Of a stretch of 64,000 bases of DNA, positions 8,981 to 18,592 are shown piece after piece. Below the pieces are notes generated by a model that saw only the letters and a program-made list of their open reading frames with translations, ran no database searches and was not told where the DNA came from. A program made the translations under genes and the position numbers. Within the stretch, counting starts at the first letter, position 1. Each line of letters starts with the position of its first letter. Origin of the DNA: Bacteroidales bacterium (GTDB taxonomy: Bacteria > Bacteroidota > Bacteroidia > Bacteroidales > VadinHA17); NCBI GenBank assembly GCA_025454755.1, contig JALONV010000011.1, positions 1-64,000 on the forward strand. The letters are read 5' to 3'.

Positions 8981-9811
8981 TTACTGCTTAACCAGCTCAA
9001 CTCTCCTGTTCAGAGCCCTGCCCTCTTCAGTATCATTGGTTGCGACAGGTGAGGTCGGACCATTGCCACAAGCTTTCAGCAAAGATGAACTTACCGAGAA
9101 CTCGGAGACAAGAGCATTGACAACAGATGTTGCCCTCTCCATTGAAAGCTTTATATTGGCATCGAAAACACCTGTGTTATCTGTATGCCCGACAACATAA
9201 AGCTTAAGATTCGCATCTTCCTTTAACAATTTGCTGATCTGTTCCAGAGTCGGCTGTGACTCAGGCTTAAGAACCGATTTTCCTGTGTCAAAATAGATGC
9301 CATATACTGCGACCTTTCCGGATTCCCTGATGCTATTCGCCATACTGCTGGCATCAGCGACCACATCCTGTGACATTGCTTCCTTTTCAATAATGTTAAG
9401 GGTATAAGAATTTGTGACCGCCTCCATCTGTGCCCAGGTTTCTTTTCCGCCTTTTACAAGCTTCAGTATCACATACTGGGCTCCCCCGTCTTCAAACTGA
9501 TAGACGAGCTGACCGCCGATATTCTTTATTGCATTTGTGTAATTCCTGGTTATCTGAAGCGGACTTGCAGGTTGAGCGTTTTCCTTGATCCAATAAATAT
9601 AGAAAAGGGAGTGCCCCTCCACAGCCTGGGTTTTTCCCGGACCAACTGTGAACTCAAACCTGTCGAACTGGATATCGTCACACCTGGAGATATAATAACC
9701 AGGCATTCTTGTGAATAAAACCGGATCTTTGCTACCCTCAGCATCATCCTGTGCAATCAATGGTATAATTCCGGCAAACAACAGGAGAAAATAAGCAATA
9801 AATTTTTTCAT
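8981..9811 (-). CDS. OmpA-family protein with N-terminal DUF4892-like domain
   Basis: 276 residues with a signal peptide ending near Ile-Ala-Gln. The C-terminal half (about 165-276) is an OmpA/MotB peptidoglycan-binding domain: IYFDTGKSVLKPES, then VVGHTDNTG, then an Arg-rich ending with NRRVELV. The N-terminal half resembles the DUF4892-type domain seen on some soluble OmpA-like proteins; this is a weaker call. It has no beta-barrel and so is probably periplasmic, bound to the cell wall. Convergent with the DUF5686 gene, 26 bases apart. Confidence 0.88.
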   Translation of the reverse strand: MKKFIAYFLLLFAGIIPLIAQDDAEGSKDPVLFTRMPGYYISRCDDIQFDRFEFTVGPGKTQAVEGHSLFYIYWIKENAQPASPLQITRNYTNAIKNIGGQLVYQFEDGGAQYVILKLVKGGKETWAQMEAVTNSYTLNIIEKEAMSQDVVADASSMANSIRESGKVAVYGIYFDTGKSVLKPESQPTLEQISKLLKEDANLKLYVVGHTDNTGVFDANIKLSMERATSVVNALVSEFSVSSSLLKACGNGPTSPVATNDTEEGRALNRRVELVKQ

Positions 9812-10092
9812 AGTAGTGAAGTTTATGATTTGTGTCAGTCTTGTAAATTGCTATTCGGACAACAGTGTTAATTTATTAACATAAATTTAAGCATAAATTG
9901 ATGATAATATTACTGATAATTTAAGAATTCCTTTTTCTATCAGGCTTCAATTGAAGTATTCAAAAAAACCGGCTATTTTCATCCTCAATAAAGTGAACTG
10001 CTTTCCATTTGAACCGGCATCTGAGTTTTATTTAAAATGGTTCAAAATCAGATAAATGTAATCCGGATGGTATTTTTCCGTATATTTACATC

Positions 10093-10266
10093 ATGAAAAA
10101 CAGGATAACAACAGAAGACGATCTCCCCGAATTAAAGAAGGAAGATCTGAAAGCCGCTGCAGAACGCAGAGAGAATTATGCACGCGCCAGGGATTTACAG
10201 GCAGAGGAATTTAACGTTGCGATTGAACGCAGACTTGAAAAAGACAAACAGGATCGAAAGGCTTGA
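10093..10266 (+). CDS. Small charged protein, 57 residues
   Basis: ATG at 10093 opens a 57-residue frame ending TGA at 10264-10266. The product is very rich in Glu, Lys and Arg (short runs AAAERRENYARARDL and ERRLEKDKQ) and should be one or two long helices with no signal peptide or membrane segment. I do not recognise it. A second tiny gene starts 24 bases later on the same strand, and the cold-shock gene lies tail-to-tail beyond. A TATATTTA box lies only 5 bases before the ATG, so its promoter is uncertain. Confidence 0.5.
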   Translation: MKNRITTEDDLPELKKEDLKAAAERRENYARARDLQAEEFNVAIERRLEKDKQDRKA

Positions 10267-10290
10267 TTATTAAACTTTATTCAGGAATTT

Positions 10291-10449
10291 ATGTTCGAAA
10301 AGAAACCAAATATTGCATCCCCCGACCTTTCGAAAATGAAAGAGGTAATTATCGACCACAGAACAAAAATTTATATTGCACCCGGAGCAGATGTCGAGGA
10401 GGCAAAAACCCGATACCGCGAAAGAAACAATACAAAGAGATCAAGGTAA
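10291..10449 (+). CDS. Small basic protein, 52 residues
   Basis: ATG at 10291 to TAA at 10447-10449. The start MFEKKPNIASPDLSKM is followed by a beta-like stretch VIIDHRTKIYIAPG and a strongly basic end (RYRERNNTKRSR), which suggests nucleic-acid contact. It ends 6 bases before the end of the convergent cold-shock gene. No family is recognised. Codon pattern and position after another small gene make it a likely real gene, but there is no independent proof. Confidence 0.5.
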   Translation: MFEKKPNIASPDLSKMKEVIIDHRTKIYIAPGADVEEAKTRYRERNNTKRSR

Positions 10450-10455
10450 CAGATA

Positions 10456-10926
10456 CTATTTAATACCTGGTTCTTCCTTAAACAGCCTGACATTCATGGC
10501 AGAAAGTCCCCTTGGGCCTTTATTGATCTCAAAGGTGACGATGTTATTTTCAATTACAGGCTCAAGCATGTTATTCGCATGAACAAAGATGCTCTGATTC
10601 GATTCCAGGTCTCGTATAAAACCATAGCCTTTTGATCCATTGAAGAAAGTAACGACTCCCTTTCTCTGCAAATCCTGAGCAAACTCCGGATTGTTTTTTG
10701 TTATCTTAAGTTCAATGCTTTCTGCGTCAATAACTGTTCTTTTATCAGGATCGGGAGGAGTTGAGGAGATCATTCCAAATTCATCGACATAAGCGATCAT
10801 ATCATCGAAGCTGCTCTTTTTACCCTCACTTTTCTTCTTTGCACGCTTTTCGTTTTTTTCTTTTCGCTTTTTCTCTTTCCTGTTTCTTACCTCTTTCTTA
10901 TTGAATGTTTCCTGCGATCTGCTCAT
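10456..10926 (-). CDS. Cold-shock-domain protein with basic N-terminal extension
   Basis: 156 residues. Residues 1-45 are almost entirely Lys/Arg/Glu, a disordered basic tail. Residues about 85-150 form a cold-shock OB-fold with RNP1 (KGYGFI) and RNP2 (IFVHANN), the single-strand nucleic-acid binding motifs. Proteins of this layout are common in Bacteroidota and are thought to act as RNA chaperones. A TACATTTG box lies upstream at 10953-10960. Convergent with the two small genes. Confidence 0.9.
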   Translation of the reverse strand: MSRSQETFNKKEVRNRKEKKRKEKNEKRAKKKSEGKKSSFDDMIAYVDEFGMISSTPPDPDKRTVIDAESIELKITKNNPEFAQDLQRKGVVTFFNGSKGYGFIRDLESNQSIFVHANNMLEPVIENNIVTFEINKGPRGLSAMNVRLFKEEPGIK

Positions 10927-10952
10927 CTGTTTTTTATATCTGAATCTTCCTG

Positions 10953-10960
10953 CAAATGTA
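10953..10960 (-). promoter_or_regulatory. Candidate -7 element for the cold-shock gene
   Basis: On the minus strand this reads TACATTTG, an exact TAnnTTTG, 26 bases before the start codon. No good TTTG was found 19-21 bases further upstream, so it is a half-match. Confidence 0.4.
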
Positions 10961-11079
10961 CAATAAAACCCCGGAATGACACTTATAAATAGCTTTAAAC
11001 TTGCCCGGGATCCGAATTAATGGATAATTAGAGCTATATTTAAGAAATTAGTTCTTCCCCTGAAAATCATCCGGCACAC

Positions 11080-12060
11080 ATGGCAAACCAAAAATTCAAA
11101 TCACTCCAAGGATTCAGGTCATTTGCATTTTTGAAAGTGCTGTTTATTCTTAATCTATTGCCCTTGGCGGTAAATGCCGTAGCAAATAAAAAAGCATCAT
11201 TTATTCACAATAATCTGGAGCGTAACTTCCAGATTCATATTCCCCCTTTATATAATGGATATATTCAATTACCGCTCGTTATTGCCCTGCATGGAAGAGG
11301 AGGAAACGGGGAAAGCATGATTCTCCTGACACGGAAAGGATTTAATAAACTCGCCGATAAGGAAGGATTCATTGTTGTATATCCTGACGGTATTGAACAG
11401 AACTGGAATGATGGAAGAATGGATGAAGAAGCAAATGACCGAGCCCACAGGGAAAACATTGATGATGTCGGTTTTATTTCTGCACTAATAGACTCTATGA
11501 TAAAAGATTACCAGACAGACTCAAAGCGGGTTTACGTTACAGGTATTTCAAACGGTGCTATAATGTCATATCGCCTGGCTTGTGAGTTATCTCATAAAAT
11601 TTCCGCTATTGCTCCCGTTGACGGTAATATCCCAAATTTGCTTATACATGAATGTTCACCACGCATGCCTGTTCCGGTTCTGGCTATCAATAATATAGAT
11701 GACCCCCTGGTTCCGTATGAAGGTGGATATATTTACACCAGCATACGCAGATTAAACCTTGGTAAGGTTTTATCTGTGGAAGAATCCATCCGGTTCTGGG
11801 TAAACCGGAATAAATGTTCATCAGTACCTGTTGTGGCTGAAGAACCTGACCTGGATCCCAAAGATGGTACCAGGGTTACCAGGAAAGAGTATACTAACGG
11901 CAATGATGGCACTGAAGTTATTCTCTATTCGGTTGATGGCGGAGGGCATACCTGGCCAGGGGGCTTTCAGTATCTGCCTTCCTGGCTTATCGGAAAAACA
12001 AGCAGGGATATTGATGCTACCAGGGTGATCTGGGCCTTCTTCAAAAGACATTCCAGATAA
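11080..12060 (+). CDS. PHB-depolymerase / feruloyl-esterase-like (LpqC) hydrolase
   Basis: 326 residues, with an N-terminal hydrophobic segment (about 14-33) that looks like a signal peptide. The alpha/beta-hydrolase fold shows an oxyanion strand ALHGRGGNG, nucleophile Ser157 in GISNGA, an Asp in NIDDPLVPY (207/208) and His290 in GGGHTWPGG. These are the signatures of the LpqC/PHB-depolymerase esterase family, which includes feruloyl and acetyl-xylan esterases. An exported carbohydrate or polyester esterase is likely. No polysaccharide-utilisation partners adjoin it. Confidence 0.87.
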   Translation: MANQKFKSLQGFRSFAFLKVLFILNLLPLAVNAVANKKASFIHNNLERNFQIHIPPLYNGYIQLPLVIALHGRGGNGESMILLTRKGFNKLADKEGFIVVYPDGIEQNWNDGRMDEEANDRAHRENIDDVGFISALIDSMIKDYQTDSKRVYVTGISNGAIMSYRLACELSHKISAIAPVDGNIPNLLIHECSPRMPVPVLAINNIDDPLVPYEGGYIYTSIRRLNLGKVLSVEESIRFWVNRNKCSSVPVVAEEPDLDPKDGTRVTRKEYTNGNDGTEVILYSVDGGGHTWPGGFQYLPSWLIGKTSRDIDATRVIWAFFKRHSR

Positions 12061-12130
12061 TTCTTAGGAATCCATCACTATATCCCTCCTCAACCTGTTT
12101 TTTAATAAAGCTTATCTTTACATAATAATC

Positions 12131-12145
12131 GGAGGGAAAGCTATT
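12131..12145 (+). promoter_or_regulatory. Ribosome-binding site supporting an ATT start
   Basis: GGAGGG at 12131-12136 is the strongest Shine-Dalgarno-like sequence noticed at a gene start here and stands 6 bases before ATT at 12143-12145. The frame is open from an in-frame TAG at about 12065, and no ATG, GTG or TTG occurs in frame before GTG 12269. Confidence 0.6.
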
Positions 12146-13435
12146 AGTACAAAATCTTTTGAGAAGAAAGGCTGGCTGAAGCTTGATAATGCTGCGAAAC
12201 TGTTTCCGGCAATATTATCAAATGACCTTACTTCGGTATTCAGGATAACTGCATCGCTGAAGGAACCTGTGAGATTTTCGGCCATAAAGGAAGCTGTGGC
12301 AATAACCGCACAGAGATTCCCGTATTTCAGCGTTTCCCTCAGAAGCGGGATATTCTGGCATTTCCTTGAGTTCAATGATCAGCTGCCGCGTATCCATGTC
12401 GAAGAAGAGATCCCCTGCACTGCGTTTGCAGTTAACAGGAAAAATGAACCTCTGTACAGGGTAATACTTAAAGGCAAAAGGATCTCTGTCGAATTTATCC
12501 ACATATTGACTGATGGCGCAGGTGCTCTGGAGTACCTTAAAACCCTGCTCTACACTTACCTGACTCTTTCAGGCAGGCAGATCAGCTCCCCGGGAGAAAT
12601 AATCCTGCCGGAAAGTCCGGTATCTGAGGAGGAGTACGAAGACGGATACAACAAGTTCTTTCAGAAGCTGCCACCACCTGCCAAACTCGTTAAAGCGTGG
12701 CATCTCCCGTATAAACGAAATTCGCGGCCAAAACTAAGGGTCGTTCACGCTGAAGCTAATGCCAGCCAGATACTTGAAATATCCCGTAAACTGAAAGTGT
12801 CAGTTACAGAGTATTTTGTATCTGTCTATTTTTTCTCTCTTCAGAAGATCTTTGCTTCCGGTAAAGAAAAGAGCAAAAGTGAAAAAAGGAAAGTCCTCAG
12901 AATTGAAGTGCCTGTCAATATGAGAAAAATATTCCCCAGCAGGACAATGCGCAATTTTTCTCTTTTTGTACTCCCGGAAATTGACGTAAGGCTGGGGACC
13001 TATACCTTTGAAGAGATACTGAATTCAGTCCATCACCAGCTGCAGATTAGCGCTGACGTAAAGCAGATATCAAGATTCCTTTCATCAAATGTAAGCTCTG
13101 AGAAGCTCCTGATCGTCAGGCTCATGCCGCTTATTATTAAAAAAATGGTCATCGCTTCTGTTTACAGGGGCCTGGCATCAAAGCGCTGGACGGGGATCGT
13201 AACCAATCTGGGATTGATAACTCTTCCTGCAGAAATGAAGGACATGGTTGATTCTCTCGAAATAATTCCTCCCCCTCCCAATCCTAATGTGAAGGTAAAC
13301 TGTGGAATGGTTTCATATAATGATAAGCTAAGGATCTGTTTTTCCAATATCACAGAATCACATGAACTTGAAAGACTTATTTTTAAGCATCTGACAGATG
13401 CGGGTATTCATGTTAAAATTTTGAATAACGATTAA
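12143..13435 (+). CDS. Alcohol-acetyltransferase/condensation-like acyltransferase
   Basis: A 430-residue protein if started at ATT 12143. The extra N-terminus (KGWLKLDNAAKLFPA, then RFPYFSV) matches the way this family begins, so the GTG at 12269 is probably internal. HILTDG (His120, Asp124) is the HxxxDG catalytic motif of condensation, BAHD and alcohol-acetyltransferase enzymes, which move acyl groups from CoA or carrier proteins. The next gene (DUF6320) follows after 10 bases, a pairing I recall from other Bacteroidota and Firmicutes. Either ATT is a rare start or an ATG has mutated or been misread. Confidence 0.75.
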   Translation: MSTKSFEKKGWLKLDNAAKLFPAILSNDLTSVFRITASLKEPVRFSAIKEAVAITAQRFPYFSVSLRSGIFWHFLEFNDQLPRIHVEEEIPCTAFAVNRKNEPLYRVILKGKRISVEFIHILTDGAGALEYLKTLLYTYLTLSGRQISSPGEIILPESPVSEEEYEDGYNKFFQKLPPPAKLVKAWHLPYKRNSRPKLRVVHAEANASQILEISRKLKVSVTEYFVSVYFFSLQKIFASGKEKSKSEKRKVLRIEVPVNMRKIFPSRTMRNFSLFVLPEIDVRLGTYTFEEILNSVHHQLQISADVKQISRFLSSNVSSEKLLIVRLMPLIIKKMVIASVYRGLASKRWTGIVTNLGLITLPAEMKDMVDSLEIIPPPPNPNVKVNCGMVSYNDKLRICFSNITESHELERLIFKHLTDAGIHVKILNND

Positions 13436-13445
13436 AACACTGACC

Positions 13446-14144
13446 ATGACAGTTTGCGTAAATTGCGGAATTGAGCTGGATGATGAATTAAAGATATGTC
13501 CGCTCTGCGGGAAAGATCCGGGATATATTGGTGAACAGGAAAATATCACTAAAAATTATCCTTCGGAAATCATTCAGCTTCAAAGGAAAGAAAACAGAAG
13601 ATATCTCTGGGAATTGAGCGCAATATTAGCTTTTTCAGGGATCGCTGTTTGCACAATAGTAGACCTTTTAATGAATAAAAACCTGAAATGGTCACTTTTT
13701 TCCGATGTATCAATATCAGCCGTATGGATAATTTTCACGCTTTTTCTGTTTGTAAATAAGAAACCATTCATTCTGGTCGGCACAACGATGCTTACTATTC
13801 TTGCTGCTCTTTTCTTTTTTGATCTGGTTGCTGCCGGTCAGCAATGGTTCTTCTCTGTAGGCCTTCCTCTGACAATTGCTGCATTTTTCTCAATAAGTAT
13901 AATCGTTATTCTCTACAATGCTGCCCATTTTAAAGGATTGAATATTATTGCTTCAGCATTGCTTATTTTATCAGGCTTTTGCATTATTACGGAGATGATC
14001 CTTGATGAATGGCTGAAAGACGCAGTGGATTTGCGATGGTCGCTCATTTCGGGCATTTCAATTCTGCCTGTCGCGCTGATATTCTTCTTTTATCATTACC
14101 GGCTTAAAAAGGGCAACAGGCTTGACGGCTTTTTCCATATCTGA
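13446..14144 (+). CDS. DUF6320-like zinc-ribbon membrane protein
   Basis: 232 residues. An N-terminal zinc ribbon (CVNCG, then CPLCG, about residues 5-22) precedes six or seven hydrophobic helices from residue 55 onward. The product should be an inner-membrane protein with a cytoplasmic metal-binding knuckle. Members of this group sit next to acetyltransferase-like genes, as here, with a 10-base gap indicating one operon. The biochemical role is unknown. Confidence 0.75.
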   Translation: MTVCVNCGIELDDELKICPLCGKDPGYIGEQENITKNYPSEIIQLQRKENRRYLWELSAILAFSGIAVCTIVDLLMNKNLKWSLFSDVSISAVWIIFTLFLFVNKKPFILVGTTMLTILAALFFFDLVAAGQQWFFSVGLPLTIAAFFSISIIVILYNAAHFKGLNIIASALLILSGFCIITEMILDEWLKDAVDLRWSLISGISILPVALIFFFYHYRLKKGNRLDGFFHI

Positions 14145-14314
14145 GATTCCGGGAAAACCGGAGGATTTTTAAAAATTAAAGAGCTTGTAAGTAAAGGCTG
14201 TGTGTTGCCGTATCAAACAGTCAGGTCTGTTTGTTTTTCTACCTGTTAATTTTAGTCGTATATTTATTTACTGTATCTACTGTTAGAATATGTAAAATAC
14301 GAAAGGGCTGTTAA

Positions 14315-17300
14315 ATGGTCAAATCCTCCCCATCAGGGGATTCAATTCTTGGCATAGACATTGGCTCCGTTTCACTTTCCATTGTGCAACTCGATCGGGA
14401 GGGCAATATTCTGCGCCGGTTATATCAATTTCATAAAGGTAATATCCGCAATTCCTTTTCAGAGGCGGCGAAATTATTCGATCCGGATCAGATAATAGCC
14501 ATTGCCTGCACTTCTTCTTCTGCCTTTCTGAATAAGAAACTGGTTCTTAAATACAATAACCAGGTGGCAATTATGGCTGCCGTAAGGCATTTTTGCAAAG
14601 ATGCAGTCTCTGTATTACATATAGGAGCTGAAAAATTCATGCTTATAAGGTTTGACGCCAATGGAAATTATCATTCTACCAGAATTAATACATCCTGTGC
14701 TGCGGGAACCGGCAGTTTTCTTGACCAGCAGGCAGACAGACTTAATCTTTCAGGTATAGAAGAATTATGTGAAAAGGCACTTAATAACAATGAAGCAATT
14801 CCTTTCATTGCATCCCGTTGTGCGGTATTTTCAAATACAGATATAATCCATGCCCAGCAAAAAGGCTTTTCAGTCAATGCAATATGCGACAGCCTTTGTA
14901 AAGGACTTGCTGAAAATATCAACAATACGGTATTCAACAGAGAGCCTCCTGCCCTACCCTTGCTGATGACAGGCGGTGTTTCGAAGAATCCCGTTGTCAG
15001 AAGATATCTGGAGAAAATATTGAATATCTCTTTTCTACATAATGAGGATTCTCATCTTTTTGGAGCCATAGGGGCCGGGCTAATGCTTCTGGGAGAAAAA
15101 ACTGATTTAAGTCCGTTACACATTGATTCTTTTGAAGATATACTCACCCGGAAAAATGATGAGAAACAATATTTTCATAAACCACTTTCTTTTAAATTAA
15201 GTTTATACCCCGATTTCACTAATAAAGAATCATATCGTTTTATGCCGGTCGTTTCCCTGCATCCTGCGGAGGTTGAGGTTGATATTTATTCCGAACTGGT
15301 AAATTACAATGATTGCAAGGTTTACGCTGGAATTGACATCGGTTCAACAAGTACAAAGTGTATCCTGATTGATGAAAACAGAAAACCTGTTGCAGGGTTC
15401 TATACTTACACTGCAGGTAAACCGGTATCAGCCGTTAAATCGATATTGGAAGCTTTTGAAAATTTATCCGTAAAGAAGAATACTGAGATTACAATTGCCG
15501 GAATAGGAACAACAGGTTCGGGAAGGAAGTTTATCGGGAAAATTATAAATGCAGACCTGATCATTGATGAGATAACCTCACATGCAAAAGCCGCTTATGA
15601 ACTTAATCCCGGAACAGATACAATCATTGAGATTGGCGGACAGGATGCAAAGTTTACGCTTATGCATAATGGCAATGTCACATTTTCACAGATGAATAGT
15701 GTCTGTGCTGCTGGCACGGGAAGCTTCCTGAAAGAGCAGGGAAAAAAACTGGGCCTTTCTGTCTCTGATTATTCCCTGAGTGCTGAAAATGTAAGCTCTC
15801 CGCTGGCCAGCGACCGTTGTGCCGTTTTTATGGAACGGGATATAAATCAGCTCCTCAACAAAGGTTACTCGGTAAATGAGATCCTTGCAACAGCTCTGCA
15901 TTCGGTTACAGAGAACTATTTAAAAAAGGTTGCCACTGAAGCATCCATTGGACAAAATATATGCTTTCAGGGTGCAACAGCAAAAAACAAAGCACTGGTT
16001 GCCGCTTTTGAGCAACGTTTAAATAAGCCGATATATGTTTCAAAATATTGTCATCTGACAGGTGCCCTGGGTACCGCATTGATTCTTCTGGAGAAAGGGA
16101 CAGGCAAAACAGCCTTCAGGGGAATTGAAATATACCGTGAGGAGATAAAATTAGAAACAGAAATATGCAGCCTCTGTACAAATAACTGCTGTATCAGTAC
16201 AACCACTGTTTCAGGAGAAAAGATTGCCTTTGGCTTTATGTGCGGGCGCGATTATGAAACCCGGCATTTTATTTCAAGGAACATGTCAGGATTTGATCTG
16301 TTGAAGACCAGGGAAAACATATTCTCCGTCGGTACAGGTGCTAAATTGAAACACGATATTACGATTGGAATACCTGCTGCTCTTCATTTGTTCGAAGATA
16401 TGCCTCTGTGGAAAAGGTTTTTTAATAATATGTCCATACGGACTGTAACCAGTGAAGGGTATCACGATTCTCTGAAAACGGGTAAATGCCTGGCAGGGGC
16501 TGAATTTTGCGCTCCGATCAACTCTGTATTCGGGCATGTGGTTTATCTTTCCGATAAGGCAGATTATATCTTTTTACCCGTGCTGCTCCAGACACTTAAC
16601 GAAATAAAAGAAGATAAAGGACAATATTGTTATTATACCCAGTTCAGCGCCTCCCTGGTTTATACCCTGAAGATTAATGGCATTCCCGGTAAATGTCTCT
16701 CTCCATTATTAAGCTTTCCAAAAGGAAAATACCATGTGGCACAAAAACTTTACCAGTGCTTAAAACCATTATTGAAAAACGAGGTGAGCTATTTTTTCGT
16801 ATTTAATGCTTTCAACGAAGCACTGTCCTACTATTCAGAAAAGAAGAATCAGCTTGACAATGTTTTCAGGAAACAATTTCAGCCGGAAAAAGAAATCTCT
16901 GTAGTATTGCTTGGAAGGCCATACGTAGCACTGTCCAAAACCCTGAATAAAGGGATCCCGGATATTTTCAACAGCCTTGGAATTAAATCTTTCTATCAGG
17001 ATATGATCACCTCAGATGATATCGATACAGAAGATATTTCAATATTGCTGAAGAGAGTACCCTGGTATTTTGTCACCAGGATCCTCGAAGTTTCCAAAAT
17101 AATAGCAAATACCCGGAATTTGTATCCGGTACTTATCACGGCCTTCAAGTGTGCCCCCGATTCATTCATTATAGAATATTTCAAGAGAATATTCAACAGT
17201 TGCAAAAAGCCATATCTGATTCTTCAAATTGATGAACATGATTCGAATCTGGGTTACGAAACCAGGATCGAGGCTGCAGTCCGTTCATTTAAAAATCATG

Positions 17301-18535
17301 CTTCAATCTCTGACGGGAAGACCAAATTTGAAGCGGGTCAGATCCTACCCCGGATAGAAAAAAATATTGCAGATAAAACATTATTATTTCCGCGGTGGGA
17401 CCCCATAGTATCGCCTTTACTTGTTGCTAACCTGAGAAGATTGGGCATTGATGCCCGGTTACTTAAATCGAGTGAGCTTACCATAAAAAAAAGCATGATA
17501 CATAATACAGGACAATGCCTGCCAATTAACATCATAGCCCAGGAGTTCATAGAATATGTTGAAGAACAGAAACTTAAACCGGAGAACACAATGCTCTGGG
17601 CAATTGAAGCGAAGATATCCTGCAACATCAGGCTCTATCCTGAATATACAAAAAGTATCCTTGAAAATTACGGCAGGGGTTTCGAGAAAGCGCAGGTTTA
17701 CAGTGGCATGCTGACACATCTTGATATATCATTAAGTGCCTGCTATTATGCATATTTCGCATATATGCTGGGAGGACTGATCCGGATGACAGGGTGCAGA
17801 ATAAGACCGTATGAGATAAATAAGGGAGAGACTGACCAGGCAATCACTGAAACTGTACAAATTCTTGAAGAAGCATTTCTTGGCAAAAAACTGATGGATG
17901 AAGCTGTGTCAGAAGTTATCTGCTTGTTTGACAATATTCCTAGAAAAGACGGCAACAAACCAAAAGTAGCACTGTTCGGCGACTTTTATGTTTGCGACAA
18001 CGACATCATGAATCAGGAACTGAACCGTACAATTGAAGAAGCGGGTGGTGAAATAATAACCACACCCTACACGGATTTGATTAAAATGACCCTTGAAAAT
18101 GTTATTCGCCGTTCTGTTTACAGAAGGGAATATGTCACTGCAGCACAGCAAAGAATGATAAGCTCATGCCTCAGGTTGTTTGATGATAAATATTATCGTT
18201 CTTTCGAAAAATTCCTGGGCCCGCAGAAAAACATTAATCCCAGAAAACTGGAAAAGAACCTTTCAAGATTCAACATCAATCGCTATCATTCAGGCGAATC
18301 ATATGAAAATATCCTGAAGATCTTTTACCTGCTGGAGAACTACCCGGACATTAAGCTTTTTGTCCAGGCTAATCCTGCATTCTGCTGCCCTTCGCTGGTA
18401 ACCGAAGCCATGACCGGCGAAATCAGGAATATAACAGGAGTTCCCGTGGTTACAATTACCTACGACGGAACGAATGATTACAAGAATGATGTAATAATCC
18501 CGTATTTACAGCACAGAGCAACTATAGAGAATTAG
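14315..18535 (+). CDS. 2-hydroxyacyl-CoA dehydratase activase, multidomain (BadF/BadG + DUF2229 + HgdB-like)
   Basis: 1406 residues, usual for the long activases. Two ASKHA ATPase domains (about 10-260 and 340-600) each keep GIDIGS, CAAGTGSF and RCAVF; the cysteines at 128/169 and 464/502 correspond to the [4Fe-4S] ligands of HgdC (Cys127/Cys166). A DUF2229 region (about 690-900) and a C-terminal HgdB-like region with scattered cysteines follow. The known activator spends ATP to inject an electron into a radical dehydratase. No separate dehydratase alpha/beta genes lie nearby, so the C-terminal half may be the partner. It starts 170 bases after the DUF6320 gene; cotranscription is uncertain. 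Confidence 0.88.
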   Translation: MVKSSPSGDSILGIDIGSVSLSIVQLDREGNILRRLYQFHKGNIRNSFSEAAKLFDPDQIIAIACTSSSAFLNKKLVLKYNNQVAIMAAVRHFCKDAVSVLHIGAEKFMLIRFDANGNYHSTRINTSCAAGTGSFLDQQADRLNLSGIEELCEKALNNNEAIPFIASRCAVFSNTDIIHAQQKGFSVNAICDSLCKGLAENINNTVFNREPPALPLLMTGGVSKNPVVRRYLEKILNISFLHNEDSHLFGAIGAGLMLLGEKTDLSPLHIDSFEDILTRKNDEKQYFHKPLSFKLSLYPDFTNKESYRFMPVVSLHPAEVEVDIYSELVNYNDCKVYAGIDIGSTSTKCILIDENRKPVAGFYTYTAGKPVSAVKSILEAFENLSVKKNTEITIAGIGTTGSGRKFIGKIINADLIIDEITSHAKAAYELNPGTDTIIEIGGQDAKFTLMHNGNVTFSQMNSVCAAGTGSFLKEQGKKLGLSVSDYSLSAENVSSPLASDRCAVFMERDINQLLNKGYSVNEILATALHSVTENYLKKVATEASIGQNICFQGATAKNKALVAAFEQRLNKPIYVSKYCHLTGALGTALILLEKGTGKTAFRGIEIYREEIKLETEICSLCTNNCCISTTTVSGEKIAFGFMCGRDYETRHFISRNMSGFDLLKTRENIFSVGTGAKLKHDITIGIPAALHLFEDMPLWKRFFNNMSIRTVTSEGYHDSLKTGKCLAGAEFCAPINSVFGHVVYLSDKADYIFLPVLLQTLNEIKEDKGQYCYYTQFSASLVYTLKINGIPGKCLSPLLSFPKGKYHVAQKLYQCLKPLLKNEVSYFFVFNAFNEALSYYSEKKNQLDNVFRKQFQPEKEISVVLLGRPYVALSKTLNKGIPDIFNSLGIKSFYQDMITSDDIDTEDISILLKRVPWYFVTRILEVSKIIANTRNLYPVLITAFKCAPDSFIIEYFKRIFNSCKKPYLILQIDEHDSNLGYETRIEAAVRSFKNHASISDGKTKFEAGQILPRIEKNIADKTLLFPRWDPIVSPLLVANLRRLGIDARLLKSSELTIKKSMIHNTGQCLPINIIAQEFIEYVEEQKLKPENTMLWAIEAKISCNIRLYPEYTKSILENYGRGFEKAQVYSGMLTHLDISLSACYYAYFAYMLGGLIRMTGCRIRPYEINKGETDQAITETVQILEEAFLGKKLMDEAVSEVICLFDNIPRKDGNKPKVALFGDFYVCDNDIMNQELNRTIEEAGGEIITTPYTDLIKMTLENVIRRSVYRREYVTAAQQRMISSCLRLFDDKYYRSFEKFLGPQKNINPRKLEKNLSRFNINRYHSGESYENILKIFYLLENYPDIKLFVQANPAFCCPSLVTEAMTGEIRNITGVPVVTITYDGTNDYKNDVIIPYLQHRATIEN

Positions 18536-18592
18536 CACTTCAGCGTCCGGGATACCGGCTTCGCCGCAAATTCAAAATTCTGCTGATCAAGT

